Assembly (NCBI GenBank): GCA_946480715.1
Contig: CAMLKK010000001.1
Span: 124,001 to 188,000 of the forward strand
Source: an uncultured Bacteriovorax sp.
Lineage (GTDB): Bacteria; Bdellovibrionota; Bacteriovoracia; Bacteriovoracales; Bacteriovoracaceae
Direction: 5' to 3'
Length of the DNA stretch: 64,000 bases
Of the stretch, positions 24,113 to 34,105 are shown piece after piece. Under the pieces are notes generated by a model that was not told where the DNA came from, did not search any database, and worked only from the letters and a program-made list of their open reading frames with translations. The position numbers were made by a program, and so were the translations under genes. Each line of letters starts with the position of its first letter. Within the stretch, counting starts at the first letter, position 1.

Positions 24113-26297
24113 TTCTTTCGATTGTAATTGTTTCACCGAGATTAACGAGAGTGCCATCTTTTTTCTGAACAAAATATGCTGGTACACCGACCATTCCATT
24201 TTTTCTTAAAAAACTTCCAATGACTTCATCTCTTTTAGTCCAATCGCCAATGAGAAGTTTCAGATTTTTTTCTTCAGCAAAGGCCTTGAATTTATCTGTA
24301 TCCAGAACTAAACGCTCATTTACTTTACAAGTGAAACACCATTTTGCTGTGAAATCGATGAAGACAGCTTGGTTCGTTGCTTTGTAATCGGCCATCCTTT
24401 TTTCAGACCATGGCTCCCAATTTAATCCGTGAGATTGTTTGTCACGGATGAGGGCCGTCTGTTCATCATTTGAATGCACAATTTCTGTTGAAGAAAGATT
24501 GATAAAGAGAAGAAGTGAAGCAAGAAATCCTGTCAGTCCAAACCATTTGTCTTTTTTGTATAAGAGAAATCCTGCATAGATAAAAACAAGCGAAACACCC
24601 AATTTGATCAGATGTGATGAACCGTCTACAAGAGCGTTATAGACATCAAAAAGCCATAGTACTGTTAGTATGAGTGTTAATCCTAAAATCTTCTTCAACG
24701 TATTCATCCAATTACCAGGTTTAGGCAAGAATGAAACGAGTTGTGGAAAAAAAGCTGTGATGATGAAAGGACTTGCGAGTCCTAAACCAATCATGATGAA
24801 CACCAACATAATTTCCCAAGTTGATGAGCTAAAGGCAAACGTAAGTGCTGTACCTAAAAATGGAGCTGAACATGGAGTCGAAAGAATAGTCGCTAAGATT
24901 CCACTAAGAAAATCTCCAGCAAACCCTTCTTTCGTTTGCACGTTTCCCAGGTGTTTTCCTCCTGGAGTTTTGAATTCGAACACGCCAAAAAGATTTAACG
25001 AAAAAATAAAAAGGAACACAATCATGAGAGCGATAAAGAGCGGTGATTGCAGTTGAAAGCCCCATCCAACCTGAGAGCCGAGTCCTTTCAATAAAACAAT
25101 GATAGCTGCCAGGGCCACAAAAGTTACAAGAATACCTAGAGTATAGAAAAAATTATGACGGATGATCATACGACGAGATTCGTTCTTATATTTGATCAAA
25201 CCAAAAAGTTTAAGCGAGATGACCGGGAGTACACATGGCATGACGTTTAAGATTAATCCACCTAAGAAGGCCACAATCAAATAATAAAAAAGAGATTGAG
25301 TCGATTGGGCCATGACGACTGTGGATCCAGCGTTTGATGGCGAAGGAATGACTTCTTTTGCATTTGTTTCAGTTGGTGATTGCTTAACTGTAACGGGTGT
25401 TAAGTCAAATTTATCGAAAGTTTTTTCAAGGAGAATTGTTTTTTTCTGAATGGGATCATTATATAAAAAGCGCAGTTTGTACGGCTTCTTAAAGCGACCA
25501 TCTTTCGGCAGATCTATCGGTGGATCCTGATATTCTCCATCCCAGGAAATTTCCATCGTCCCATTGATCGCAGTTGCTTCTTTGCTTAAATTTTCATGAC
25601 GGAAATCAAATGGCGCCTGAGGAAACGCAAACAAAAGATTTGTATTCGCCACTGCAGACATATCGCTTACATTTTTTGCTTTGTATGAAAGTACCAGCGT
25701 CTTTTCAGCAACGCCTTTTGAAAGTTTGATGTCAAAATTTTGAGGTATAGGAGTCTGTTTAGGTAAATTTTGAAAACGTTCAGTTAGTGTTGAAGCAGCA
25801 AGCGGTGCCAACAGGTCTGGTGTTTTTGTTTCAACATTTTCACCAACCAATTTAAAATCAATTTTTTTCTCGCCTGGAATACAGATGTGTTTGCAGACTA
25901 ACCAAGTCGAACGAACTGAGACTTCTTTTCCAGCAAAAGCATTTAGTGTTTTCTTCGAAGCTCTGAAAAAGAATGTGTAAGCGTCTTCATAACCATAGGC
26001 CCAGAGGTTTCCTTCTTCAATGAATCGTCTGGGTGCTGGCCACTCTTCTTCTTCAAGTTTAATTTCTTTGCCATCAACAGTGAACGTTGTTTTTATAGGA
26101 AGTCCAGCATCACCAGGATTTTTCCAGTAGGTATGCCACTTAGGATGATTTTCATAACTTAGAGCAATCAATAAATCGCTATTATTTTTATAGGTCTGAA
26201 TGGCCATTTGAACTGGCTTGGCCGGGACCGTTTCATCGGCCCAAAGAGGACAAATGATGAGACTAAAAATGAATAAAAAGAGATGTGTGAAACGCAT
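24093..26297 (-). CDS. dsbD: DsbD/ScsB-type thiol:disulfide interchange protein
   Basis: Transfers electrons from cytoplasmic thioredoxin to periplasmic thiol proteins. A signal peptide (about 1-21) precedes a periplasmic domain containing VCKHICIPG, like the N-terminal CxxxC of ScsB-type DsbD. A membrane domain of eight or so helices (about 330-600) has the paired cysteines in NVMPCVLPVISLK and STPCSAPFLG. The C-terminal thioredoxin domain has AKWCFTCK. All three redox cysteine pairs are present, so it should be active. The DsbA-type lipoprotein at 58250 is a possible client. Confidence 0.88.
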   Translation of the reverse strand: MRFTHLFLFIFSLIICPLWADETVPAKPVQMAIQTYKNNSDLLIALSYENHPKWHTYWKNPGDAGLPIKTTFTVDGKEIKLEEEEWPAPRRFIEEGNLWAYGYEDAYTFFFRASKKTLNAFAGKEVSVRSTWLVCKHICIPGEKKIDFKLVGENVETKTPDLLAPLAASTLTERFQNLPKQTPIPQNFDIKLSKGVAEKTLVLSYKAKNVSDMSAVANTNLLFAFPQAPFDFRHENLSKEATAINGTMEISWDGEYQDPPIDLPKDGRFKKPYKLRFLYNDPIQKKTILLEKTFDKFDLTPVTVKQSPTETNAKEVIPSPSNAGSTVVMAQSTQSLFYYLIVAFLGGLILNVMPCVLPVISLKLFGLIKYKNESRRMIIRHNFFYTLGILVTFVALAAIIVLLKGLGSQVGWGFQLQSPLFIALMIVFLFIFSLNLFGVFEFKTPGGKHLGNVQTKEGFAGDFLSGILATILSTPCSAPFLGTALTFAFSSSTWEIMLVFIMIGLGLASPFIITAFFPQLVSFLPKPGNWMNTLKKILGLTLILTVLWLFDVYNALVDGSSHLIKLGVSLVFIYAGFLLYKKDKWFGLTGFLASLLLFINLSSTEIVHSNDEQTALIRDKQSHGLNWEPWSEKRMADYKATNQAVFIDFTAKWCFTCKVNERLVLDTDKFKAFAEEKNLKLLIGDWTKRDEVIGSFLRKNGMVGVPAYFVQKKDGTLVNLGETITIERINQQLD

Positions 26298-26461
26298 AAT
26301 TTCCCTCGAGACAACCTAGACGGTAAGTCCCTTAAGTTTAACTCAATTTCCGGGCCTTTAACAAGCTGGAACAGGGCCGTCTTGTTTACAAAACATGGAG
26401 CGTCGGCATAAAGTTTTAAGGACATAATTTTTAACGATTACTCCTTGGCAAGGAATCTTCC

Positions 26462-27778
26462 ATGCTCAAAAAGCTCTATGGATTTCTCGATTTTTTTCTT
26501 CCTCCGCAACTGTCAGAGTTTGTAGAAATTGACGTTCTTTTCAGGGCAAGGTTAGTGGTAGCGGCAAACATTTGTGGCATAGTTATTGTTTCGTCACTTT
26601 TTATTGTTTCAAATATTTTGGGATTATCCCTCTATGTAAAAATTGGAATTTTGATTAGTCTTATTGTTCTTTTCGCTCTTATTATTTTTCTGAAAACTCG
26701 TTTAGTTAATTTCGAAACGTGCTTAAATTTTGGCTCTACCATTCAAATGTTTGTGCTCTTTTCTACTGTTTATTTAACGGCGTTTTCTGAAAAAGGAATG
26801 GGTTTTTTTGGACTCATCTGGCTCCTGCCACTTTTTCTGATGAATGCTTTTTATTTCAGGCCACGTTATGCCCTGATTTTATTCTTTCTCAACGGTCTTG
26901 TTCTTGCCGGTGTCTTGATGACCTTCTCTCCAGAATTTTATCGTCCTCTCTCACATGTGCAAAACTTTCAGAAAGTTTATCTGATGTTTTTGTTACTCGT
27001 TATCGTTTTTTGTTTTATGCAGGCGCTTTTATATGTGCAAATGAGCTATCAATTGCAGTTTGAAATTCTTAAACAGAAAAGCCTATTAATTGAGAGTGCT
27101 AAATTTCAGTCGCTCGGACAAATGGCCTCAAATCTTGCTCACGATATTAACAATCCACTGTTTACCATTCAGGGAAAATTGCATCAAATGCGAAATCTTC
27201 TTTACCGCGACCAACTCGATCTAGCTTCTTGCGATCGCATCATAGAAAACGTTGAAAATACAATTCTACGTTTATCTCAAATCGTTAAAGGTATTTCGAC
27301 ATTCGCGCGACAGGGAAAAGGCGATCAGATGGTATCGATTCGCGTTCAAGATCTCATAGAGAGCAATATGATTATTGCTGATGATCGGTTGAAGAAGAAT
27401 AATATTACTTTGAAACTCGATATTGATCAGTCGATCAATGTTATTTGTTATCCTTCCTTTATTTCTCAAGTGCTGCTTAATCTTATTAATAATTCTGTAG
27501 ATGCATTGGAAGCTTCCGAAGTAAAGATCATTGAAGTTGAGGCCTTTACGTCCAATGAATGGGTTGAAATTCATATCCGTGATTCGGGACCGGGCATACC
27601 AAAAGAAATTGAAGGGAAAATTTTCGAACCATTCTTTACGACTAAAAAATTTGGAAAGGGAACAGGTTTAGGTCTTTCCATCTCCAAAGGATTAGTCGAT
27701 GCCCATGATGGTGAAATTTTTCATACGATTGAAAAAGAGAAGACGACTTTCGTCGTGAGACTTCCAAGTTATGAGTAA
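26462..27778 (+). CDS. Membrane-bound sensor histidine kinase
   Basis: A 438-residue sensor with about six membrane helices in residues 30-190 and no large periplasmic domain, so it probably senses membrane or intracellular cues. The dimerisation helix has LAHDINNPL (phospho-His near 228), and the ATP-binding domain has [38 protein letters not shown], all intact. A TTGGCAAGGAATC site precedes the ATG. Its end overlaps the BtuF-like gene by 8 bp. No response regulator follows directly. Confidence 0.88.
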   Translation: MLKKLYGFLDFFLPPQLSEFVEIDVLFRARLVVAANICGIVIVSSLFIVSNILGLSLYVKIGILISLIVLFALIIFLKTRLVNFETCLNFGSTIQMFVLFSTVYLTAFSEKGMGFFGLIWLLPLFLMNAFYFRPRYALILFFLNGLVLAGVLMTFSPEFYRPLSHVQNFQKVYLMFLLLVIVFCFMQALLYVQMSYQLQFEILKQKSLLIESAKFQSLGQMASNLAHDINNPLFTIQGKLHQMRNLLYRDQLDLASCDRIIENVENTILRLSQIVKGISTFARQGKGDQMVSIRVQDLIESNMIIADDRLKKNNITLKLDIDQSINVICYPSFISQVLLNLINNSVDALEASEVKIIEVEAFTSNEWVEIHIRDSGPGIPKEIEGKIFEPFFTTKKFGKGTGLGLSISKGLVDAHDGEIFHTIEKEKTTFVVRLPSYE

Positions 27779-28559
27779 CCTTTATCCCCAAAGAATTATC
27801 TGCCTGACAGAAGAATCAGCAGAGCTGTTTCACTTGTTAGGGCGCAGTGATGTTATTGCTGGCGTATCCGTATTTGCAAAACGCCCAGCAGAAGTCAAAC
27901 AACATCCAATCATCTCAACGTTTACCCACGCCAATGGAAAGAAAATTAAAGATCTCTCGCCTGATCTGATTATTGGCTTCTCAGACATTCAAAAAGATAT
28001 TGCTCGCGATTTGATAGGTGAGGGACATGATGTTTTCATAACGAATCAGCGCTCGCTGGATGAAATCAAAAAGACAATGATGATGACCGCCAATCTCATT
28101 GGAGAAGGTGAAAAAGCACGCAAGCTTCTTAATCATTTTGAAGAGAAGATCGCCTATGCTCAATCGCAAACATTAAAACGAAGAAAAAGATTTAAAGTCT
28201 ATCTCGAAGAGTGGGATGAACCGACAATTTGTGGAATACGTTGGTTTAGCGAATTAGTTGAGTTATGTGGTGGTGAAGATATTTTTCGAAGCCGTTCACA
28301 AACGGGTAGTCTTGCCCGCGATCGTTTTGTACAGTTTGAAGAAGTCCGAGCATCGAACCCGGATATAATCCTTGCTTCTTGGTGTGGAAAAAAAGTAGAC
28401 ATCGAGGCCATTAAAAATCGTCCAGGTTTTGATCAGGTCAATGCCGTGATGAATAAGCAAGTCTTTGAACTCGCACCAGAAATCTTTTTGCAACCAGGGC
28501 CCGCTCTATTTGTTGATGGAATTGATCAGTTAGTAAATCTTTTTGATTCCCTCAATTAA
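27771..28559 (+). CDS. BtuF/TroA-like substrate-binding domain, cytoplasmic form
   Basis: A 262-residue protein of the helical-backbone periplasmic-binding (BtuF-like) family, with LTEESAELFHLLGRSDVIAGVS at the N terminus and DLSPDLIIG in the middle. It has no signal peptide or lipobox; the sequence begins [14 protein letters not shown], so it should stay in the cytoplasm. No permease or ATPase lies nearby. Its overlap with the histidine kinase gene suggests coupled expression and perhaps a shared signal (for example a cobalamin-type ligand), which is inference. Confidence 0.72.
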   Translation: MSNLYPQRIICLTEESAELFHLLGRSDVIAGVSVFAKRPAEVKQHPIISTFTHANGKKIKDLSPDLIIGFSDIQKDIARDLIGEGHDVFITNQRSLDEIKKTMMMTANLIGEGEKARKLLNHFEEKIAYAQSQTLKRRKRFKVYLEEWDEPTICGIRWFSELVELCGGEDIFRSRSQTGSLARDRFVQFEEVRASNPDIILASWCGKKVDIEAIKNRPGFDQVNAVMNKQVFELAPEIFLQPGPALFVDGIDQLVNLFDSLN

Positions 28560-28637
28560 TCCCTAAATTTTTCTTCTAAAAAGCCGAAATTCCTTAGAGA
28601 ACATGTGATCCAGCAGGATCCATCAAAGGATAGGCCT

Positions 28638-29366
28638 ATGAAGTTTCAACTTAGTTTATTAGCTTCTTGTCTCCTCGTATCGGGATGTAATCTTGATGTG
28701 AAATCGATTGAGCATAAAGCAGCAAAGATTAATAAGTACGAACTCGTTGCGCTTAAACTCGCAAAAGAAAATCGTGAATTGAAAGCAAAAGTGAAGGGAC
28801 TTGAATTTGAAGTTCAAAAACTTAAACAAGACCAGGCCTTTTACAAATCACAAAAATTAGGAAGTGCAACTCACGCGGAAGCAACAGAACATGGTGGAGG
28901 ACGAACTCCGGCCAGTGCTGCACCGGCCTTTGATGTGAAAAAAGATTATGTTGAATTCAAAACATATAAATGGACAGCTGAGGACATGCTGAAAATTGCA
29001 GATAAAGAATTCAAATCGAAGAATTTTGAAAAGGCAGCACAGTTTTATACTTCACTTGCAACTTACTATCCTGAACATAAAAAGATCGACGATGAATTTC
29101 TTTTTAAAGCTGGAATTTCTTCGTATGAATCAGGATCACACCACGAGTGGACACTCAAGCATTTTGAAGCTCTGATGGTTAAATATCCTACGAGTTCATA
29201 TTACAGAAGTGCAAAATTATGGGTTGCTTTAACTCATATGAAATTAGGTGATAAGCAAAAGTTTTTCGCCACAGTTGAAGAATTCCGCAAAAAGTACCGC
29301 AATACTAATGAATGGAAAATACTTAGTGCTTATTACGAAAAAATAGAAGAGAAAACACATGAATAA
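28638..29366 (+). CDS. TPR-type lipoprotein
   Basis: A lipoprotein with signal MKFQLSLLASCLLVSGC (lipobox LVSGC, Cys17), a coiled-coil stretch (about 30-75) and a C-terminal domain with tetratricopeptide-like repeats (EFKSKNFEKAAQFYTSL, ALMVKYPTSSYYRSAKLW), giving 242 residues. This resembles the YbgF/CpoB type of envelope coordinator, but no Tol-Pal genes are nearby. I start at the ATG at 28638, after a GGATAGG site; a GTG 33 bases upstream would add a leader that does not fit a signal peptide. It overlaps the FecR-domain gene by 8 bp. Confidence 0.72.
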   Translation: MKFQLSLLASCLLVSGCNLDVKSIEHKAAKINKYELVALKLAKENRELKAKVKGLEFEVQKLKQDQAFYKSQKLGSATHAEATEHGGGRTPASAAPAFDVKKDYVEFKTYKWTAEDMLKIADKEFKSKNFEKAAQFYTSLATYYPEHKKIDDEFLFKAGISSYESGSHHEWTLKHFEALMVKYPTSSYYRSAKLWVALTHMKLGDKQKFFATVEEFRKKYRNTNEWKILSAYYEKIEEKTHE

Positions 29367-30369
29367 AATCGTTTTAACGGCATCACTTGTTTTATTTTCT
29401 TTTTCAGTTTGGGCAACACCATTCGGACGTGTTGTAGAAATTAAAGGAGAAGGTTTTATCTCTCATCAAGGTAAAACGAAAGACATTCGTGTTGGCGATA
29501 TTATCGAAATGAATTCTGAAATTGTTATTGAGCACGCAGGGCAGGTGACTTTCACTGACAATGCTGATCATCGTTTTCATATGGGCAATTCTTCTTCAGT
29601 TGCTGTTTACAATAATCATATTGAATTAAGAAGCGGCGATCTTTGGTTTCAATCCGTGAATCGTATCGATGATTATAAAGTGACTACGGCCAATGCAAGC
29701 GTTCACTATCAAGGTGGTGAGGCGATTCTTTCTTACGATTCTACAAAAGGTAAAACACAGCTGATGGTTATAAGTGGGATGATGAAAATCGCCAATCTTC
29801 GATCAGAGGCGCTGAATCTTTCTGTTGCTGAAGGAAATTTTTCATTTGTAGACAATGCTTATGATGAAGGAGCTCCAAGAGATCCAACTCCTGTAGGCGA
29901 GAAGACATACAAACAACTTATTACGCTTTTCAAAAATGTAACACCAATGGAGAAACATGCTGACCGCGTGTTTAAGGAAAATGATCAGCGACCGGCCGCG
30001 CGTGGAATTGCATCAGTTCCCGTCGTTGACAACAAGATGCTTGAAGCTTATAAATCAGAATTGTTAAATGAAACTAAACCAGTAGTTCCTGAAGTCAAAG
30101 TTGTGACTAAGAAAGTGAAACCTGCTGCGAAGGTCCCACCTGCTGTCACTACCCTTGATAAAGTTGTAGCTACTCCGTTAGAGATTAAGATCTATGGTCT
30201 TAAACAAAGTGCGACCACTGCAATCGCTCCGACTCCAACGAAAGGCCGTGCACCGGCTTCGGTTCTTGATGAACCAGTTTCTGCTCCAGAATACAAATTA
30301 CCAACGACAATCATTAACGAACACCAGAAAGAAAGTGATCAATTGCTTAATCGCCTCAACAGTCTCTAA
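29359..30369 (+). CDS. Secreted FecR-domain protein
   Basis: A 336-residue protein with signal peptide MNKIVLTASLVLFSFSVWA and a FecR-type beta domain from about 20 to 150 (GEGFISHQGKTKDIRVGDI, then IELRSGDLWFQSVN and VHYQGGEAILSYD). The rest is a proline- and lysine-rich tail (about 210-336) without a recognised fold. FecR domains occur in surface proteins and anti-sigma systems; there is no membrane helix or sigma factor here. It is coupled to the TPR lipoprotein by overlap, so an envelope role with it is likely. Confidence 0.72.
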   Translation: MNKIVLTASLVLFSFSVWATPFGRVVEIKGEGFISHQGKTKDIRVGDIIEMNSEIVIEHAGQVTFTDNADHRFHMGNSSSVAVYNNHIELRSGDLWFQSVNRIDDYKVTTANASVHYQGGEAILSYDSTKGKTQLMVISGMMKIANLRSEALNLSVAEGNFSFVDNAYDEGAPRDPTPVGEKTYKQLITLFKNVTPMEKHADRVFKENDQRPAARGIASVPVVDNKMLEAYKSELLNETKPVVPEVKVVTKKVKPAAKVPPAVTTLDKVVATPLEIKIYGLKQSATTAIAPTPTKGRAPASVLDEPVSAPEYKLPTTIINEHQKESDQLLNRLNSL

Positions 30370-30424
30370 GGTTTTAAGCGATATTCATGATCCTTTTGTT
30401 ATGGCTTCATAAAAGAGGATCACC

Positions 30425-31894
30425 ATGTCTAAAGTCAAAGAACAACCTGCTCTCACTTATGATGATGTTCTCTTAAGACCTGCTTATTCAGAAAATTTAC
30501 CTTCTGAAACGCAAACGGAAACAAAGTTTTCCAAAAACATTAATTTAAATATTCCCATCGTTTCTGCGGCCATGGACACAGTAACGGAAGCACCTTCTGC
30601 AATTGTTCTGGCGGAAGAAGGCGGAATTGGCGTCATCCATAAAAATCTCACGGCCTATCGTCAGGCCGAAGAAGTGGAAAAAGTTAAAAAGTTCGAAGCT
30701 GGTATGATTCTTAATCCAGTGAGTGTTGATGAAGAAACAACGCTTTCATACGTGATGGATCTTAAACATCAAAAGAAAATTACGGGTGTTCTTGTCGTTG
30801 ATAAAAATAAAAAGCTGGTTGGCATTCTCACGAATAGAGATCTTCAATTAGAGACGAATTTCAATCAAAAAGTAAAAGACGTCATGACGAAAAAAGAAAA
30901 ACTCGTGACGGCAGATCCAAAAATTTCAGTAGATGAAGCTAAAAAACTTTTACACAAGCATCGTATAGAAAAACTTCCGCTTGTATCTGAAGATGGACTT
31001 ATTCATGGTCTCATCACAGTAAAAGATATTTTAAAGACTATTACTTTTCCAAATGCCAACAAAGATTCATTTGGTCGTTTAAGAGTGGCCGCGGCCATTG
31101 GAGTTGGTGAAAGGGAATTTGAACGTGCAAAAGTTTTAGTTGAAGCGCATGTTGATGCTCTCGTAGTTGATACGGCCCATGGACACTCTAAAGGTGTCAT
31201 TGAAATGGTAAAACTTCTTAAAAAAACTTTTCCAAAAGTTGATGTTGTTGCAGGTAACGTTGCCACTGCTAAGGCCTGTAAAGATCTTATTGATGCTGGT
31301 GTTGATGGAGTGAAAGTCGGAATCGGGCCAGGATCGATTTGTACAACGAGAGTTGTTGCGGGTATTGGTGTTCCGCAATTCTCGGCAGTATTAGAATGCG
31401 CCGAATTCTGTCGTAAGCTTGGAATTCCCGTAATTGCCGATGGTGGGATTAAACTTTCAGGTGATGTTGTGAAAGCATTAGCTGGCGGTGCAAGTTCAGT
31501 TATGATCGGATCTCTTTTTGCCGGAACTGATGAAGCTCCAGGTGAGATGGTTCTTTATCAGGGACGCGCCTATAAAATTTATCGTGGCATGGGATCTCTA
31601 GGCGCCATGAGTATGGGCAGTAAAGATCGTTACGGTCAGGCGAATGTTGAGGATATCGGCAAACTTGTACCAGAAGGGATTGAAGGCCAAGTTCCTTATC
31701 GCGGATCACTTTCAAGTAATATTTTTCAGCTTGTTGGTGGACTACGTTCAGGTATGGGATACGTCGGTGCTAAAAATCTTAAAGAACTTTATGAGAAAGC
31801 AGAATTCATAACGATTTCCAATGCCTCTTTAAAAGAAAGTCATCCTCACGATGTCTTTGTCACTAAAGAAGCACCTAACTATCGATTGACTTAA
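30425..31894 (+). CDS. guaB: IMP dehydrogenase
   Basis: Oxidises IMP to XMP, the first committed step to GMP. The N-terminal catalytic part, a tandem CBS pair (about 95-205) and the active-site loop GPGSICTTR (Cys near 305) are all present, as is the GMGSLGAMS motif. Length 489 is normal. guaA follows after 15 bp, so the two form the usual GMP operon. Confidence 0.96.
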   Translation: MSKVKEQPALTYDDVLLRPAYSENLPSETQTETKFSKNINLNIPIVSAAMDTVTEAPSAIVLAEEGGIGVIHKNLTAYRQAEEVEKVKKFEAGMILNPVSVDEETTLSYVMDLKHQKKITGVLVVDKNKKLVGILTNRDLQLETNFNQKVKDVMTKKEKLVTADPKISVDEAKKLLHKHRIEKLPLVSEDGLIHGLITVKDILKTITFPNANKDSFGRLRVAAAIGVGEREFERAKVLVEAHVDALVVDTAHGHSKGVIEMVKLLKKTFPKVDVVAGNVATAKACKDLIDAGVDGVKVGIGPGSICTTRVVAGIGVPQFSAVLECAEFCRKLGIPVIADGGIKLSGDVVKALAGGASSVMIGSLFAGTDEAPGEMVLYQGRAYKIYRGMGSLGAMSMGSKDRYGQANVEDIGKLVPEGIEGQVPYRGSLSSNIFQLVGGLRSGMGYVGAKNLKELYEKAEFITISNASLKESHPHDVFVTKEAPNYRLT

Positions 31895-31909
31895 GATTAA
31901 GAGAATAAA

Positions 31910-33472
31910 ATGAAAATGCCTTTTTCTAAAAATATTTGGATTGTGGACTTCGGTTCACAATACACTCAGCTCATTACTCGCAAAACACGCGAATTAGGTT
32001 ATTCATCGGAAATTTTGTCACTTAAAGAATGTGAACGTCGATTCGCTCAAAAAGATTTGCCTCACTGTCTTGTGCTATCTGGTGGGCCGCAATCAGTGTT
32101 CGAAGATAACCACGACTATTCATTTATTTTTAAACACGAAACACTTCCTGTTCTCGGCATTTGTTACGGGATGCAACTGTTGGGAAAATATTTTGGTGGC
32201 GTTGTTGAAAAGGGAATTATTGGCGAGTACGGACACGCAGACATTCATTTTAGCAATGGTTTTCGCATTCAAAATTGTCCGGATAAAACAAGTGTGTGGA
32301 TGAGCCACTCTGATCATGTCAGTCTTGTTCCCAAAGATTTTGAAGTCATCATTACGAGTTCAAATCAACTTGTGGCGGGTATTAAGCATAAAACACAACC
32401 GATCATGGGACTGCAATTTCATCCGGAAGTTGAACATTCAAAACATGGAAAGATTCTTCTGGATTATTTTTATAAAAATCTCGCAAAACTTCAGCATGAT
32501 TGGGATGCACAAGAAATGGTTGTTGAAGCTCTCGGTATCGTAAAGGATATTGGTCCCAAAAAAGTTCTCTGTGCGTTTTCGGGGGGAGTTGATTCTCTTG
32601 TTGCAGCGACATTGAGTGCAAAAGTATTGGGGGATAATCTTCATTGTTTTTTCGTCGACAATGGACTTCTACGTCTACAAGATTATCACCATATTAAAGT
32701 GTTGAAAGAAAAAACTGACTTGAATATTGAAATCATCGATGCAAAAGAAGAATTTTTAAGTGCTCTCAAAGGTGTCGATGAACCAGAACAAAAAAGAAAA
32801 ATCATTGGAAAAATGTTCATTGAAATCTTTGATAAAAAAGTAAAACAATATCAGGCCGATCATAAAATTCATTTTGAGTATCTATTACAAGGAACACTTT
32901 ATCCCGACGTGATTGAATCTTTATCTCCATTGGGAAAAGATGGAAAATCATCAACGATAAAATCACACCACAATGTCGGTGGTCTCCCTGAAAAAATGAA
33001 TCTCAAACTTCTTGAGCCTCTTCGCCATCTTTTTAAAGATGAAGTGCGTGCGATGGGCATTGGCCTTGGACTCGAACGTGATTGGGTTTATCGTCATCCA
33101 TTTCCAGGCCCCGGTCTTGGCGTGAGAATTTTGGGTGAGGTCACACCTGATGCCATTTGCATGGTTCAGGAGAGCGATCAGATATTGTATGAAGAATTAA
33201 AAGAAGCAAACCTCTATCAATCAACGTGGCAAGCATTTACCGTTTTTCTTCCTGTGAAAACAGTTGGAGTCAAAGGGGATGGACGTGCCTATGAACATGT
33301 CATTTGTCTTCGTATGGTGAATTCTTCAGATGGGATGACAGCGAATTGGTCTCATTTTCCGCATGAATTTTTGGAAGTGGTTTCAAGACGGATCACAAAT
33401 GAAGTGAAGGGGATCACGAGAGTCGTTTACGATATAACTTCTAAACCACCTGGCACTATTGAATGGGAGTAG
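31910..33472 (+). CDS. guaA: GMP synthase (glutamine-hydrolysing)
   Basis: Converts XMP to GMP with glutamine as the amine donor. The N-terminal glutaminase has GICYGMQ (nucleophile Cys near residue 84) and the histidine/glutamate pair in QFHPEVEHS. The ATP pyrophosphatase domain has SGGVDSLVAA near 224, and the C-terminal dimer domain has HPFPGPGLGVRILGEV. Length 520 is normal. A hairpin terminator lies at 33481-33500, and an 11-base inverted repeat starts within its last codons. Confidence 0.96.
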   Translation: MKMPFSKNIWIVDFGSQYTQLITRKTRELGYSSEILSLKECERRFAQKDLPHCLVLSGGPQSVFEDNHDYSFIFKHETLPVLGICYGMQLLGKYFGGVVEKGIIGEYGHADIHFSNGFRIQNCPDKTSVWMSHSDHVSLVPKDFEVIITSSNQLVAGIKHKTQPIMGLQFHPEVEHSKHGKILLDYFYKNLAKLQHDWDAQEMVVEALGIVKDIGPKKVLCAFSGGVDSLVAATLSAKVLGDNLHCFFVDNGLLRLQDYHHIKVLKEKTDLNIEIIDAKEEFLSALKGVDEPEQKRKIIGKMFIEIFDKKVKQYQADHKIHFEYLLQGTLYPDVIESLSPLGKDGKSSTIKSHHNVGGLPEKMNLKLLEPLRHLFKDEVRAMGIGLGLERDWVYRHPFPGPGLGVRILGEVTPDAICMVQESDQILYEELKEANLYQSTWQAFTVFLPVKTVGVKGDGRAYEHVICLRMVNSSDGMTANWSHFPHEFLEVVSRRITNEVKGITRVVYDITSKPPGTIEWE

Positions 33473-33553
33473 CCCGAAAAAATGCTCCAGTGGAGCATTT
33501 TTACTTCTTCCAAAACGGAAAAAGGGCTTCGCGTTCATAGAGTTCGGGCTACT
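33468..33553. repeat. 11-base inverted repeat enclosing the guaA 3' hairpin
   Basis: AGTAGCCCGAA at 33468-33478, covering the guaA stop codon, is perfectly complementary to TTCGGGCTACT at 33543-33553. A strong hairpin lies between them (33481-33499). The arrangement could fold into one long stem-loop with an inner hairpin. Confidence 0.6.
33481..33502 (+). terminator. Terminator after guaA
   Basis: An eight-base-pair hairpin (AATGCTCC-AGT-GGAGCATT) followed by TTTA, with A-rich sequence before it. This is a convincing rho-independent terminator for guaB-guaA. Confidence 0.75.
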
Positions 33554-33562
33554 GACTAACCT

Positions 33563-33586
33563 AAAAAGGCCAAAGGCCCTTTTTGA
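33563..33586. terminator. Bidirectional terminator candidate
   Basis: An A-run, GGCC, a short loop, GGCC and a T-run (AAAAAGGCC-AAA-GGCCCTTTTT, one bulged C) between the convergent guaA and the minus-strand gene at 33600. It could stop transcription from either side. Confidence 0.6.
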
Positions 33587-33599
33587 CTAATCATGTGTA

Positions 33600-33998
33600 T
33601 TATTTAGCAAACGTACAAACTAAATTAAGTTCAGATCTATTCTTAAGTTCTAACCTCGCTGCACGACCAACGAGCTTCCCAACTTTCATCGGTCTTACAC
33701 CTAAAGTAAGTTCGCCTTCAATATTAGTTTTAGCATCTTTACCAACATAGCGAGTAGCTCCTCCGGCCATCATACGAGGAGGAAGAATTTTTTTACCAAC
33801 GATTTCTAATTTTACTTTTTCAGATTTTAAATCAACAAGCAATCTTGATTGCCCGTCTTGAGCTTCTTGAATATCAACTGTAGCAGCAGCTTGAGCAGAG
33901 TATGTCTGACAGTTTAGTGTCGTTTTGAAAACGAGAATTGAGCGAGCGTTAGCAGAAACAGTTCCAAGTAATAGAGCAGATAGAATGAATGCTTTCAT
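33600..33998 (-). CDS. Small secreted protein, unknown
   Basis: A 132-residue protein with signal peptide MKAFILSALLLGTVSANA and a mature part of beta-type character with two cysteines (TLNCQTY and NLVCTF). I recognise no family. I start at the ATG at 33998 because TTGGAG lies 7 bases upstream; an ATG 12 bases earlier has no site. It stands alone; the nearest gene on the same strand is 108 bp upstream. Confidence 0.65.
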   Translation of the reverse strand: MKAFILSALLLGTVSANARSILVFKTTLNCQTYSAQAAATVDIQEAQDGQSRLLVDLKSEKVKLEIVGKKILPPRMMAGGATRYVGKDAKTNIEGELTLGVRPMKVGKLVGRAARLELKNRSELNLVCTFAK

Positions 33999-34105
33999 AT
34001 TTTTCTCCAATAAGGTGATTGTTTGCCAGCACTGTTATATCAGAATGCCAAATCCTTTTGGGAAAAGTGAAAAAACTACATTGCTTAAGATTTCATTAAT
34101 TGGAA

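Noticed and set aside
26168..26425. Open frame over the start of dsbD (85 residues, minus strand)
   Set aside because: It lies out of frame over the dsbD signal peptide region, has no ribosome binding site and resembles nothing; a chance open frame.
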